A stretch of DNA of 64,000 nt from Pleurodeles waltl (Eukaryota; Chordata; Amphibia; Caudata; Salamandridae), in NCBI RefSeq assembly GCF_031143425.1, contig NC_090450.1:171229272-171293271 (forward strand), in the 5' to 3' direction. Below, piece after piece: positions 54,812 to 64,000 of this stretch (within the stretch, counting starts at the first letter, position 1; the number at the start of each line of letters is the position of its first letter). The notes beneath the pieces were generated by a model. The model had not been told where the DNA came from and ran no database searches. It saw only the letters and a list, made by a program, of their open reading frames with translations. The translations under genes were made by a program, and so were the position numbers.

Positions 54812-55679
54812 GAGGCATTGAAACCGTTGGAGTCTTTATGAGTGGAATGGAGGGGTAAAGCAGTGGCCCTAATGTTGTCAATGTAATTCCACAAAGAAAG
54901 AATATTTCTTTACACAGCTCAAAGATAGGTGGAAGGTGAAACCAAACCTGTATTTCTCTACTTGAGGATCTGTAAGGCATTCCACAAAAAATGATGTTTA
55001 TTAATCCAATGAAGCTCAGTTAGTTATCTTCTACTAGCTATGTTAAGCAAGGTAGCTACTTAGTAAGAAATATTTTGCATTGCAATTTTAACACACAATA
55101 GCCATTTTGAATTCACAAAACTCCAGAGACAAAATTATAATATCTTTAGACAGAGAAGTCTTGTGAGTTGAATGACTGCCACTGAAAGATACAGTGATCT
55201 GAAGGTCACAATTGTGAATCCCACTAAGGCCAGCATTCTGAAGCTAATAGACTGAGTTTTGGGGTAATATAAAAGGCCACACAAAAACAAGTAATGAATA
55301 GCGTTATCTTTTAAGCATATTATTTTTGAATGGCATTCTCTCGTGAGTGAATCACTGTGACGGCCTCGTCTTTCAATTTCTGGGAATGCACTAATCATGA
55401 CCTACATTTGATTCATAGCTATATTCATTTGACCATCAGAAATTAGGAAACGAGCACACTGCTACAAGCCATCTCAGGCTACACCTGTCTGCAGCATCCA
55501 CCATCAGCAGAACGGTGTACCGTTACTCATGAAACAGATGCCAGTTGTGAGTGACGGAGGAGTATGCCAATGCATTCCTTTAAAAATTACAGCTACAATC
55601 TGCCTTTCGTTGGATTGCTGAACCACCCCAGGTGAACTAAACCAAGAGTGGATCATCTTTGAAGTAAACAATTTAGTAG
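54812..55679. other. No recognisable gene
   Basis: AT-rich sequence to the right of the provirus. No target duplication matching the left flank at 37178-37183 was found. Nothing supportable. Confidence 0.4.
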
Positions 55680-56260
55680 CGTGTGTTCTGGCATGCCACC
55701 TTTTTTTAGCAAAGAGTGAAAACGGTAGTCACTGACCAACATATCAAGTACATGGAGACACACAACCTTCTAGTTGTCTGACAGTCAGGTTTTAGAACAG
55801 TCTGTGGCATGGAAACTGCCCTTCTGATAATCAGTTTATCTCTATTATTAGTGAGGGTTGCTTATCTACCTTACTTCTATTAGACCAGTTAAATGCTTTT
55901 GACATAATAGAACATAGCAAGACCAAGACCAAGACCAGAATGTAAGAATATCAGAAATTCTTCACTTCGTGCCTATTCAATGGATATGTGAAACTCACCT
56001 TTGGTGAACTCAGTGCCACTCTAATAAGGTGGGCTCCATTGTGGCTTATTCTTCTCAATCGGTCCCTTTGATATTTGCATAAAAAACACTCCTACTTTGA
56101 AAACAAGCTTTCTCATAGAAGTGAAGGAAACCCATCTATACAGTTTGATACCCTCATCATTAACCATTCAAACAATAATACGGGCTAAATGCAAACTTCT
56201 TCAGCCTCAGTAATTACTCAAATTTGTTTCTGTCCTGCAAGCTGTCATGTTTACTAGGGA
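55680..56260 (+). pseudogene. L2/CR1-like LINE reverse transcriptase fragment
   Basis: Translated in pieces, the region matches the middle of an L2/CR1-type reverse transcriptase: a QSGFR-G-ETALL-like block (about 55785), a LLLLDQLNAFDIIEHS-like block holding the first catalytic Asp region (about 55870-55920), and later short matches. Stops and frameshifts are frequent, so the copy is ancient. Endonuclease and 3' tail are not visible. Confidence 0.55.
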
Positions 56261-57589
56261 GTTTTCTGGTGAATAACTGTCATTTATCACTGAGATAATA
56301 GGGCCTTGGGTACGACTGTAAGGAAAATTGTTGGTGTTTGATTTAGTGAACTTTCACAAATGCCCACTATCAATCTCAGGTGACACTCCAGCCGTGTCCT
56401 TTACTGTAAAGTACGACGCCTGCAAACATTTCTACCAAAGAAGGAGCTTCAGCTTTTCACCATTCATGAGTATCAGCTATTTCATAATATTTGGTCCATC
56501 TGGTACTCAGGATGCTTTGAGGAAAGACCTGCTAAAGAGGTCTAATGCATAAACAACAATGAAGTATTATTTCTCTTTGACTGGGTAGTTTGTGCTCTCT
56601 GAACAAGAGCAGGACACTGATGAACGCAGCTGATGAACACTGCCGGCTGCTCATTACCCTTCCCCTTCATAAAGCCTTAAAACTCTTTTATCAGATGGGG
56701 CCATCCGTATATTAAAGGAATAATTGAAATAAAGAGCTTTCATGTTAGCAAGTCAATATCAAAAACACTTTACAAATTGCGCCACAGAGTGAGTGTCAGG
56801 AGAAGGCACAAATTTCCATCATGGTTGTTGTAGAAGAAGGGTTGGCATACTAGTGTTTGCTATTGGGCTGGCACATAGGGAGCTGGTCTAGTCACTTATT
56901 GGTCAAACATGGGAGAATTACTAGGGCAAGAAGAGCAGAGACGGGATAAGAAATCACCGTGTAATAGTCTTAATGCCGAGCAACAGACTTTTCTGGGTTT
57001 TCCTTGTGCTTTTCGGAGTTTATACCCTTTCTGCAGTCCCTATGCATTTATTTTGTTTTCTCTTGATTAGCTTTCACGTTCAGAGTTCTTTGCCTCTTGC
57101 CTTTCTTTACAGGAATCAAGACTACTGCTCAGCGTGTTGTTGATATTCCAGCTATAGCTCTTCTTTCATTTGGCCACTCAGTAGCAGTACACCAGTTCTC
57201 AGGGTCCAACTACAGACCGCCTCCGTCCTGTTCGAGACTGATTCGAGGTAGCTCCTAGGCGTGATACAGTGGGATACATTATCTTTGTGAGTAGATATGG
57301 TCAATCTTATTTACTGACAGTGCTGGCAGCGTGTTTCCTTTATCACCATGTACCTCTCCTCCTTCTTAATTTATCTGTGGTCCCTGATATTGAGATCAAC
57401 TCAGTTAATTCTTCTACACCAGAGCTCCTGAGAGGTTGACTGCTGAATCCATTGTTAATTCTCACTCTTCCCATTCCCTCTGTGGGGAGGCCCTCTTGGA
57501 CCTATGCTGGTTCCCCATTTTTAGCTTTGTTTCATATTTCATATTTACACGTCTTAGTTGTGGTGCTTTTTTGCAGTGACATTTACACA
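56261..57589. other. No recognisable gene
   Basis: No supported gene. Some of it may be the eroded remainder of the L2/CR1-like element. Confidence 0.35.
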
Positions 57590-58492
57590 CTTTGCTCGCA
57601 TGATATTATTTTAGGAATGTATTGTACGAGTTTCTTGTTTTAGTTAGCTTTTCATCAGCATATATTCAGTACATTCTGTATAAGGCTAAGAGCAAGGTAC
57701 ATGATATCGTAGTGTTTGTGTTTCCTGTTCGGAGACAACAGAGACAGCTTCTAGCATCTAGACATATCATTGCATCAGAGCTGTGCTTCTAACACAGTGT
57801 TGCTTTGATTTTGTAAACGATGCACTGATCTGGGAGGGGCAGAGGGGGACTCCAGCTGAGACCATCTTGGGACAAATGCTGTATTCATCCTGCTGCTCTG
57901 CTGGCGCTAATCTACCAGCTTCCTGGAAGGATTGCCATTCATAAACACAGGCTGACTCCTGACTCTGCGCTCCTGGTATGGGGGTTCAGGATAACCTCAT
58001 AGAGTGGGCAAAGGCAGAGGGTACACCCATTGTGCTCTCAGTATAGGCTTAGGGTTATGTAGGAACCTCTAGAAATCATTTACCATGGTTGGATTGTCGT
58101 TCTCCTTATCATGTTCATAATGCTGGTTGCTTTGCTTTGTTTCATCTGCCTAATTATTGCAGACCATTCTCTCTAGGCAAGGCTAACATTGTTCAATAAA
58201 TGCATTGGAAACTTATCTTGTATCTTTTTTTCGTTTTTGCCTTGTCATGCATGAGTAACACAACAAAAGGGTGAGATTTGTTTCCATAACTTCCTTGGGA
58301 GTCAGAGAGTCATGTTTAGGTTGCCACAATCACCTTCCACCTTGGTGGGGCTAGGGGTTTAGGTGAGGCACTGTGAGACAGCTAGGAATTGGGATGACAT
58401 CTCCCAACAGTGTGGACGGACTTAGTCCCCCACATCCTGAAATTCTGTCGCTCGAATACGCAGTCCTATTATCTTAGTAGGAAATGTATAAC
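57590..58492 (+). repeat. Third, diverged LTR of the provirus family (solo LTR?)
   Basis: This stretch aligns with both provirus LTRs over most of their length. Shared landmarks are GGTACATGATAT, GTTTCATCTGCCT-ATTATTGCAG, CAATAAATGCATTGGAAA (AATAAA 58195-58200), GGAGTCAGAG-GTCA-GTTTAGGTTGCCACAA-TCACC and CAGTCCTATTA near the end. It is more different from the two provirus LTRs than they are from each other. No retroviral genes flank it, so a solo LTR or an older relative is likely. The left boundary is approximate. Confidence 0.65.
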
Positions 58493-59354
58493 ACCCCTTT
58501 ACCCTGTTTTCACCCAGGGTTAACTCCATTCCCTTTAATTCTCAACATAGCAAACTCCCTCTGCTTTGTGAATGAAGGCATCATGGGGACAGAATGGGAG
58601 TAACATCCTCGTTCATAACTACCCTTGAGTCCTTTTGTGAGACCCTGACTTTTCTGTACAGGTACTTAATCACACTTCACTCAGGGCTTTGTTAGTGTCT
58701 TAAACATGTTGCAATCTAAATTACTTTGCTTGGCTGCATTTTGGAAGCTAGAGCAGTTGGGAGGTGGTGGGGAGTGGAGGATAAGAGGGGCCAGCTATGG
58801 GCCTGTAATCTCTATAATTTTCTTACAGTTCCCTTTAAGGCAAGGGAATATTTTAATTGGGCACTAGTTGGTAGAAACCTCCAATTGATGATCTTGGTGT
58901 TGACAGGGTGTCTAATGCCCTAGGTAGACCACTGTGACATGAGACAGTTTGACACTTGGATGCCATGGTTCTGACGTTAGCTATCTGAAGAACCTGCAGA
59001 ACATTGTTGTGGAAAAATAATTGTTTCTTAGAATTGGAAGCAAACACTGATATGTTGTACAGATAGAAAACACAGATGAGACACAACCCAGTCAGAGTCT
59101 TCATTGTCTGGAAGTGGCATGCTCCTGAAATCCTGTAAACCACTCTGTACTCACCCACTATCACCGTCCTAAATGTTGACATGAAGTTGGCCTCTCTTTG
59201 AGAAACCTTCGCTTTAGAGAATTCAAATATGGAAATTCTGTGTACTAAAATGGCTTTAATGATCCTTAGTGATATCCCCTTTGAAAACGTCTTGGCATGG
59301 TCAGCGACAATGAATATGCAGTTATTGCCATAGAAAGTTGCAACCTCAGAAATA
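58493..59354. other. No recognisable gene
   Basis: A 209-codon frame on minus (58853-59482) runs through here but has no domain, crosses into Harbinger-C and has no supporting signals. Nothing else was recognised. Confidence 0.35.
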
Positions 59355-60141
59355 TAGGTGATCATTATGAACACAGGTGTCCTTACTGCGCCGCCGGCTA
59401 CAGCTGTAAAAACTGGCAACAGAGGATCGGTCCAGACCGCCAAATAATGAACCAATTGAAACACAGGCATCCAGAAAACCACCCACCACCAGTAGAGGAG
59501 TGCCGACGACGATGGCAGAGTCCGCCCACAGGCCGATGGGAAGGCCCAACCCGCAGATCAAATTACGAACCACTAGCCTGCCGCCAGTTCCGGGGCGGGA
59601 ACCACCGCCACGCAAAGCCAGGTGGAAATTAACCAAATCCAATGAAACACTCACCGGAGGCCGACATAACACGCTGAAGCAGACATGGATAGAGAGCTGC
59701 AGATCATGCCAGCCCTGCTCCTTTCCATATACTGCCACGACCGAGACACCGACGAAGACGACGACAATGACGGTAAGTACTGCAACCTACGAAACAAGGG
59801 AGGAAAGGGCACAGTTACATACCCACCCACTCCACCCACCCTGCAATGCCCCCAACCCTTCCCAGCAGCACAACCCATACACCCCACAGCAAGAGGTACT
59901 TAGCCAACACAAGGCAAATCCAACTTGACCATAGTACATACAAATGCCCCACACGCACTAACAATGAAACAATAGACCAGGGTGCAACAGTGTCCCGCCA
60001 AAACACAGGCCACACAGAAATATTTATTAAAAGCTCACAGAGACAACAACTACAACAAGGCCAATGGGCAGTCCGTAGCGCTACAAGTGCCATGGGCAAC
60101 AATGGACCCAACCTGACTCCCAAAAGTGCACAGTACTCCAT

Positions 60142-62108
60142 CTAATGGGGCAAGAAAGGGGCATCCAGGCACCTAAAGGAATGGGGGCAGAGGTGGTGGG
60201 GGTAGGGACTTGCGACGGGGGTGGGGCTTGGACTTGCGCTTGGAAGGTGGAGGGGGTGTGGGTTTGCCCTTTGAAGGATAAGGGGGTTTCTTCGAGCGGG
60301 TGGAGCCAGATGGGCTTGGCTCTGCACGTGGCTTCTACTTCTCTGGGAAAGGGGCACAGGAATGTGAGGGGCGGACAGGGGTGGGCTGTGAAGTGGAAGG
60401 AGTGGAAAGGGCAAGGAGGTGTGCACGCTTAGGGACAAGACGGGTGGGCTAGTGGGTTGGAAGAGGTCAGCACAGGAGAAGAAAAGTTGCTTTGGAGCAA
60501 TTGGGGTGGTCCTGGATGAGGGCGTGGGAGTGGATGCAGAGGGTGTGGACATATGTGGTTTCGGGGTGCTTGTAGTGGGTGCAGGTGAATGGACAGTATG
60601 CTGTGGTGTGGTGGATGTGTGATGGGTGGGTGTCTTGGTGCGTTTGTGTGTTTTTGGAGGAGGGGGGTTGGACACAGTGGGAGAAGACAGGCTGCCAGTG
60701 TGGATGTATGTTGTGTGGGTGTGTGCAAGTTTGGTGAGTGTGCTGCATGTGTCAACTACAGTAGTTGTGGTGAGTGCAGGTGTGGTGTCTGGGGTGTATG
60801 TATGGATGTCTGCTATTGTGGTGAGTGCAGTAAGAGGAGCAGCAACAGTGACTGAAGATGCAGTGCATGAGGGTGTTGATGTAGAGGGTATAGACAGGGA
60901 GGCGGAAGAGGTGGGCACACTGGGGGAAGTGGTTGATTTTGTGTGTGCATGGGTATGTTGGCTGTGTGAATGCTTGTGGCGGGAGGTGTGGTGCTTGTGT
61001 TTTGAAGTGTGCTTCTTGTGTGTTGATGTGCTTGAATGTGTGTCAGATTGTGTGTTTTGGACGGGTGAAGGGAGTAGGGTGCTGGAAGGGGTAGAGGAGT
61101 TTGGAGGGGGGACGGAATGGCCAGGGAAACAGGCTGCCGTCCAAAAAGAGGCCAGAGCCTGAAAAGATCTCTGTAGGGCAGGCACGGCACCATGAATGCC
61201 ATCCAGATAGGCATTTGTCTGCTGCATCTCTGATGCTAGCCCCTGGAAGGCATTGACAGTGGTTGTCTGCCATGCAGAGATGGTTCTCAGGAGGTCAATA
61301 GCCTCCTCTGTGAGGGCAGCAGGGCTGATTGGGGCAGGGGAGGAGGTGCCTGGGGCGAAGGAGACGCCCACCTTTCAGGGTGAGCGGGCACGGACAACTC
61401 GGTGGGGAGCAGAAGGGAGGGCGGTGATGGAATGGGGGGTGGCAGAATATGTCAATGTAGTGGTGTGGCCACTAGGGTCTGCCACCGCCGGGGAGCCCCC
61501 ATCGGAAGAAGTATCGGAGTCACTACCTCCAGTGGTAGTTGCTTCCCCCGTGGTACTCCCCTCGCCTTACGTTTGGGACATGAGTACTCACCCCCTTGTG
61601 ACTGCTGTGCAGCCTTCAAGCGCCCATCGAGGTCTGGGTACGCCACCACCAGGATACGTTGCATGAGGGGGGTCAGTGCCCGATGGGCACCCCTTCCTTG
61701 TTGTGAGGACTTCCCCAGCTGGACCTCACAGATTTTACGCTGAGCGCCTGCAGGTCCTCCCACCTCTTCCTGCAGTGGGTGCTCTGCCGGTTGTAGATCC
61801 CCAGGGTCCGCACCTCCTTGGCAATGGTTTGCCAAAGTATCCTCTTCTGATGGGCGCTGACCTAAAAGGGTGACACAGAAAAGGAACACAGAGATCAGGC
61901 ACTTGCAAGATAGGTACAGAGGTGCACACAAATGTCCTTACAACACCATCCATTACACCCAAACAGTACACCCCAAACCCAGACTCACCTGTACCTCTGG
62001 CCATCCATAGAGTTTTGCGTACAGGGGCAGGACCACATCCACTAGCTTCTCCAGTTCCTCCAGGGTGAAGGCCGGGGCCCTTTCCCCTGCAACACGAGCC
62101 GCATCCAT
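60142..62108 (-). pseudogene. Harbinger-C Myb/SANT-like gene, antisense within transposase intron
   Basis: Exon 1 (62108-61989) starts MDAARVAGERAPAFTLEELEKL and ends EVQ at a GTGAGT donor. Exon 2 starts at 61861 after a TTTTAG acceptor with VSAHQKRILWQTIAKEVR and KRWEDLQ, the second half of the SANT-like domain, and joins exon 1 in phase 0. A frameshift near 61740 moves the frame to GRGAHRALTPLMQRILVVAYPDL... (written in parts), which runs to a likely donor (GTAAGG) near 61570. A last exon (about 61371-60142) has a helical segment (LLRTISAWQTT, LASEMQQTNAYLDG) and a very long Ser/Thr/Pro/His-rich tail with Lys-His repeats. It corresponds to the intact gene at 1400-2990 but is a different family. 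Confidence 0.65.
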
Positions 62109-62210
62109 GACCAGAGGCAGGACACAGAAGTACACACAGTGGAGTACCTGTCCGCACGAGATCAGGGAGTCAAGTGAAGTACAGATGACAAATTCACGTA
62201 CGTACCGCAA

Positions 62211-62640
62211 TGGTGTGCACCGTCACCGCCGGCGGCGATCATGATATGCCAGGATTCCCCATTGGCATCCATGTTAACCAATGACTGTGCTAACATTGGT
62301 AAACACCACCTTACGATGTCATGTCAACCGCTAGTGGTTTGAGGTCACTTTCACAACGACAGGCCTGGAATACAGTGGGCAGACATTTTGGCAGTAACTA
62401 CGCATCTATAAATAAAATTGTGCACAATGCCGGCCCTTCTTGCCACATGAAGCACCTATGCATGTGACCATTTCGTAATATAACACACATGAAAACAGTG
62501 TTCCCTCATTGACGTGTAGATGTAGTTCTGTCAATAACTTGTTACTGTTGAGTCACTACAATGAAGTATGCAGTGCACAATTGATGACAATGTGTGCCTA
62601 TGTATGTGTGTTCATCACACCTTTTTGATATCCCTCATAG
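62211..62640 (+). other. Remainder of Harbinger-C transposase intron 1
   Basis: Between the Myb-like start and transposase exon 2. It probably includes the Myb-like promoter on minus. No further gene. Confidence 0.45.
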
Positions 62641-63483
62641 ATACCAACCCTTGTGGTGAGGAAGGGCACCATCAGTGTACAGACCACTTGTGGATATGAG
62701 GACCATGGTGGAGCATCACATCAGAATCAATTACAGACTCACCCGTGCAACAATTCAGGAACTTTGTGCATTACTGGATCCTGCACTACCTCCGGGAAAT
62801 CGTAATCAGCATGCCATCCCTACTGAAGTGCAGGTGCTCCCCGCACTCCATTTCCTGGCCACTAAATCATTTCAAGTGACTGTGGGCATGGGTGCTGGAT
62901 TTTCACAGCCAATGTTCAGCATGGCACTGACCAGATTTCTAAATGCATTTGTACTACACCTGCAGTCCTATGTGAGATTTCCCCAAAGTACTGACCTCCC
63001 TGCCATCAAGTATGATTTCTGTGCCTTTGCCAACATACCCCATGTGATTGGTGCCATCAATGGCACCCACATACCGATCATACCCCCAAGAGTCAGTGGA
63101 CAGGTTTACAGAAACAGAAAGAACTTTCATTCCATGAATATCCAATTGGTATGTACCACAGACCAGTACATCTCACATGTGAATGCCATGTTCCCAGGTT
63201 CATTCCATGATTCCTTTGTGCTGAGGAACAGTAGTGTGCCACAGAAGATGGAACAACTATAAGAGGACAGAGGGTGGATCATAGGTAAGTGATTCTGTGA
63301 CTAACTGAAACATAGCAGACAGCCAGGCTGTCTGACTAAGGGGCTTGACAATGACTACTCTGTATTGCACCTTTTCCTAGGTGATTCTGGCTATCCCAAC
63401 TTGCGTTGGCTCCTGACACCAGTGAGGAATCCTAGGACGGATGTATATAGGAATTACAATGAGGCCCATGGACGTACTAGGAG

Positions 63484-64000
63484 TGTCAGGAATAAGGTCA
63501 GGCGCGGTCCAGGTCTCACCCGAAATTCCGCTGCAGCGCTTTATGCGCACCACTTGTCATCCCCTCTTGTTCCAAAGATGACCATCAGCATCATCTGCCC
63601 TGTGGCAAAACTCATAGAGCTGCAAGTTCAGGGTATTGGTGGACAAGATGCACTTATCAATGCTATTCTATGAAGGGACTACAATTTCCATGTTTTTAGA
63701 GGCAGCAGCCAACCTGGGGTGTGGCAGGCCTATAAATGCCCAGCCACACCCAAGCACGTTGCTCACTATTTTGAAGACTTCGATGCAGCCAGACCTCATG
63801 GGGGTTTCTGTGGAGAAGAGCAGAGTTCCTGAATGGCAGAGTGTTGTCTAATCAAAGTCCCTGGTGCATTAAAAAATGAGTACGTCGTACTCGTAGCGGT
63901 AAGGTCTTGCTGAATTCCAGTTTGGAGGAAGTTATTACTTCCAAGAGGTAAAGCGCGTTTGTGCACAGCAATTCAAGGCGTTTCCGTTCATAGATGTAAA
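63484..64000 (+). mobile_element. Probable 5' LTR of an unidentified retroelement (partial)
   Basis: Harbinger-C coding homology stops at 63483 and the next bases are TGTCAGGAATAAGG, a typical LTR-like TGT start. Within it, GGACTACAATTTCC (about 63676-63689) resembles a ZNF143-type site, and CTATAAATG (TATAAA at about 63731) lies 45-50 bp downstream, making a plausible U3 promoter. GAGTACGTCGTACTC (63878-63892) is a 7 bp-arm palindrome. Window end cuts the element, so gene content is unknown. Confidence 0.4.

Larger units (their letters stand above)
59355..63483 (+). mobile_element. Harbinger-C, inactive two-gene PIF/Harbinger element
   Basis: The left end is near 59355 (GATCATTATGAAC, a degraded form of the GGTCATTCTGACC terminus of Harbinger-A), followed by a GC-rich terminal region to about 59640. 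The transposase on + has exon 1 at 59685-59772, exon 2 from 62641 and exon 3 from 63381. A Myb/SANT-like gene lies on - between exons 1 and 2 (about 60142-62108). The right end is lost where another element begins at 63484. The gene order differs from Harbinger-A, where the Myb-like gene lies downstream of the transposase. Confidence 0.75.
59685..63483 (+). pseudogene. Harbinger-C transposase, three exons, dead
   Basis: Exon 1 (59685-59772) starts MDRELQIMPALLL and ends in an acidic run (DEDDDNDG) at a GTAAGT donor. Exon 2 (62641-63294) follows a CATAG acceptor. A frameshift sits near 62675, then the frame matches Harbinger-A transposase: YRLTRATIQELCALL, LHFLATKSFQVTVGM, GQVYRNRKNFHSMNIQ and FPGSFHDSFVLRNSS. 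Exon 2 ends at a GTAAGT donor; exon 3 (63381-63483) begins in phase with GDSGYPNLRWLLTPVRNP. Damage: the first catalytic Asp is Asn (GAINGTH), an in-frame TAA occurs at 63260-63262, and the frame is cut before the catalytic Glu. The exon joins are inferred from consensus and homology. Confidence 0.75.

Noticed and set aside
58853..59482. 209-codon minus-strand frame
   Set aside because: No domain, no promoter or splice signals, and it crosses the left boundary of Harbinger-C, so it is probably a chance frame.

Overview
This 64 kb window looks like intergenic DNA from a large, transposon-rich vertebrate genome, most likely a salamander and probably a newt. I found no host gene, tRNA, rRNA or CRISPR array. 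The organism call is an inference from two things: the mix of elements (several PIF/Harbinger elements, a full-length vertebrate L1, a foamy-virus-like endogenous retrovirus, an LTR retroelement with a very long LTR), and LTR and MITE sequences that resemble ones I remember from newt genomes. I could not run a database search.

Layout. 1-3597: right part of Harbinger-A, with an intact transposase reading frame on + (open at the window edge) converging on an apparently intact two-exon Myb/SANT-like gene on -. 3590-8904: 3' part of an LTR retrotransposon carrying only gag-protease, then an LTR of about 3.1 kb. 8905-9556: promoter and first coding exon of Harbinger-B on -, cut by that LTR element. 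10810-11444: a 635 bp Harbinger-type MITE built almost entirely of consecutive hairpins. 18221-18591: a second hairpin series ending in one 145 bp hairpin. 20238-26974: a nearly complete but frameshifted APE-type LINE with 78 bp tandem units at its 5' end. 27-37 kb: old degraded repeats. 37184-54811: a foamy-like provirus with two LTRs and stop-riddled gag, pol and env. It is split by a full-length, apparently intact L1 (38207-45759, -) flanked by a perfect 16 bp target-site duplication. 55.7-56.3 kb: an L2/CR1 remnant. 57.6-58.5 kb: a third, more diverged LTR of the provirus family. About 59355-63483: Harbinger-C, a broken element whose Myb-like gene lies antisense inside the first intron of its transposase. 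63484 to the end: probably the 5' LTR of another element that cut Harbinger-C.

Insertion order. Harbinger-B was hit by the LTR element, which was probably hit by Harbinger-A. The foamy-like provirus was old when the L1 entered it: provirus frames are full of stops while both L1 frames are open.

The most unusual signal is the serial-hairpin design. It fills the 10.8 kb MITE and the 18.2 kb element, and it also occurs in the terminal regions of Harbinger-A and Harbinger-B, which suggests one structural lineage linking coding Harbinger elements to MITEs made of back-to-back foldbacks.
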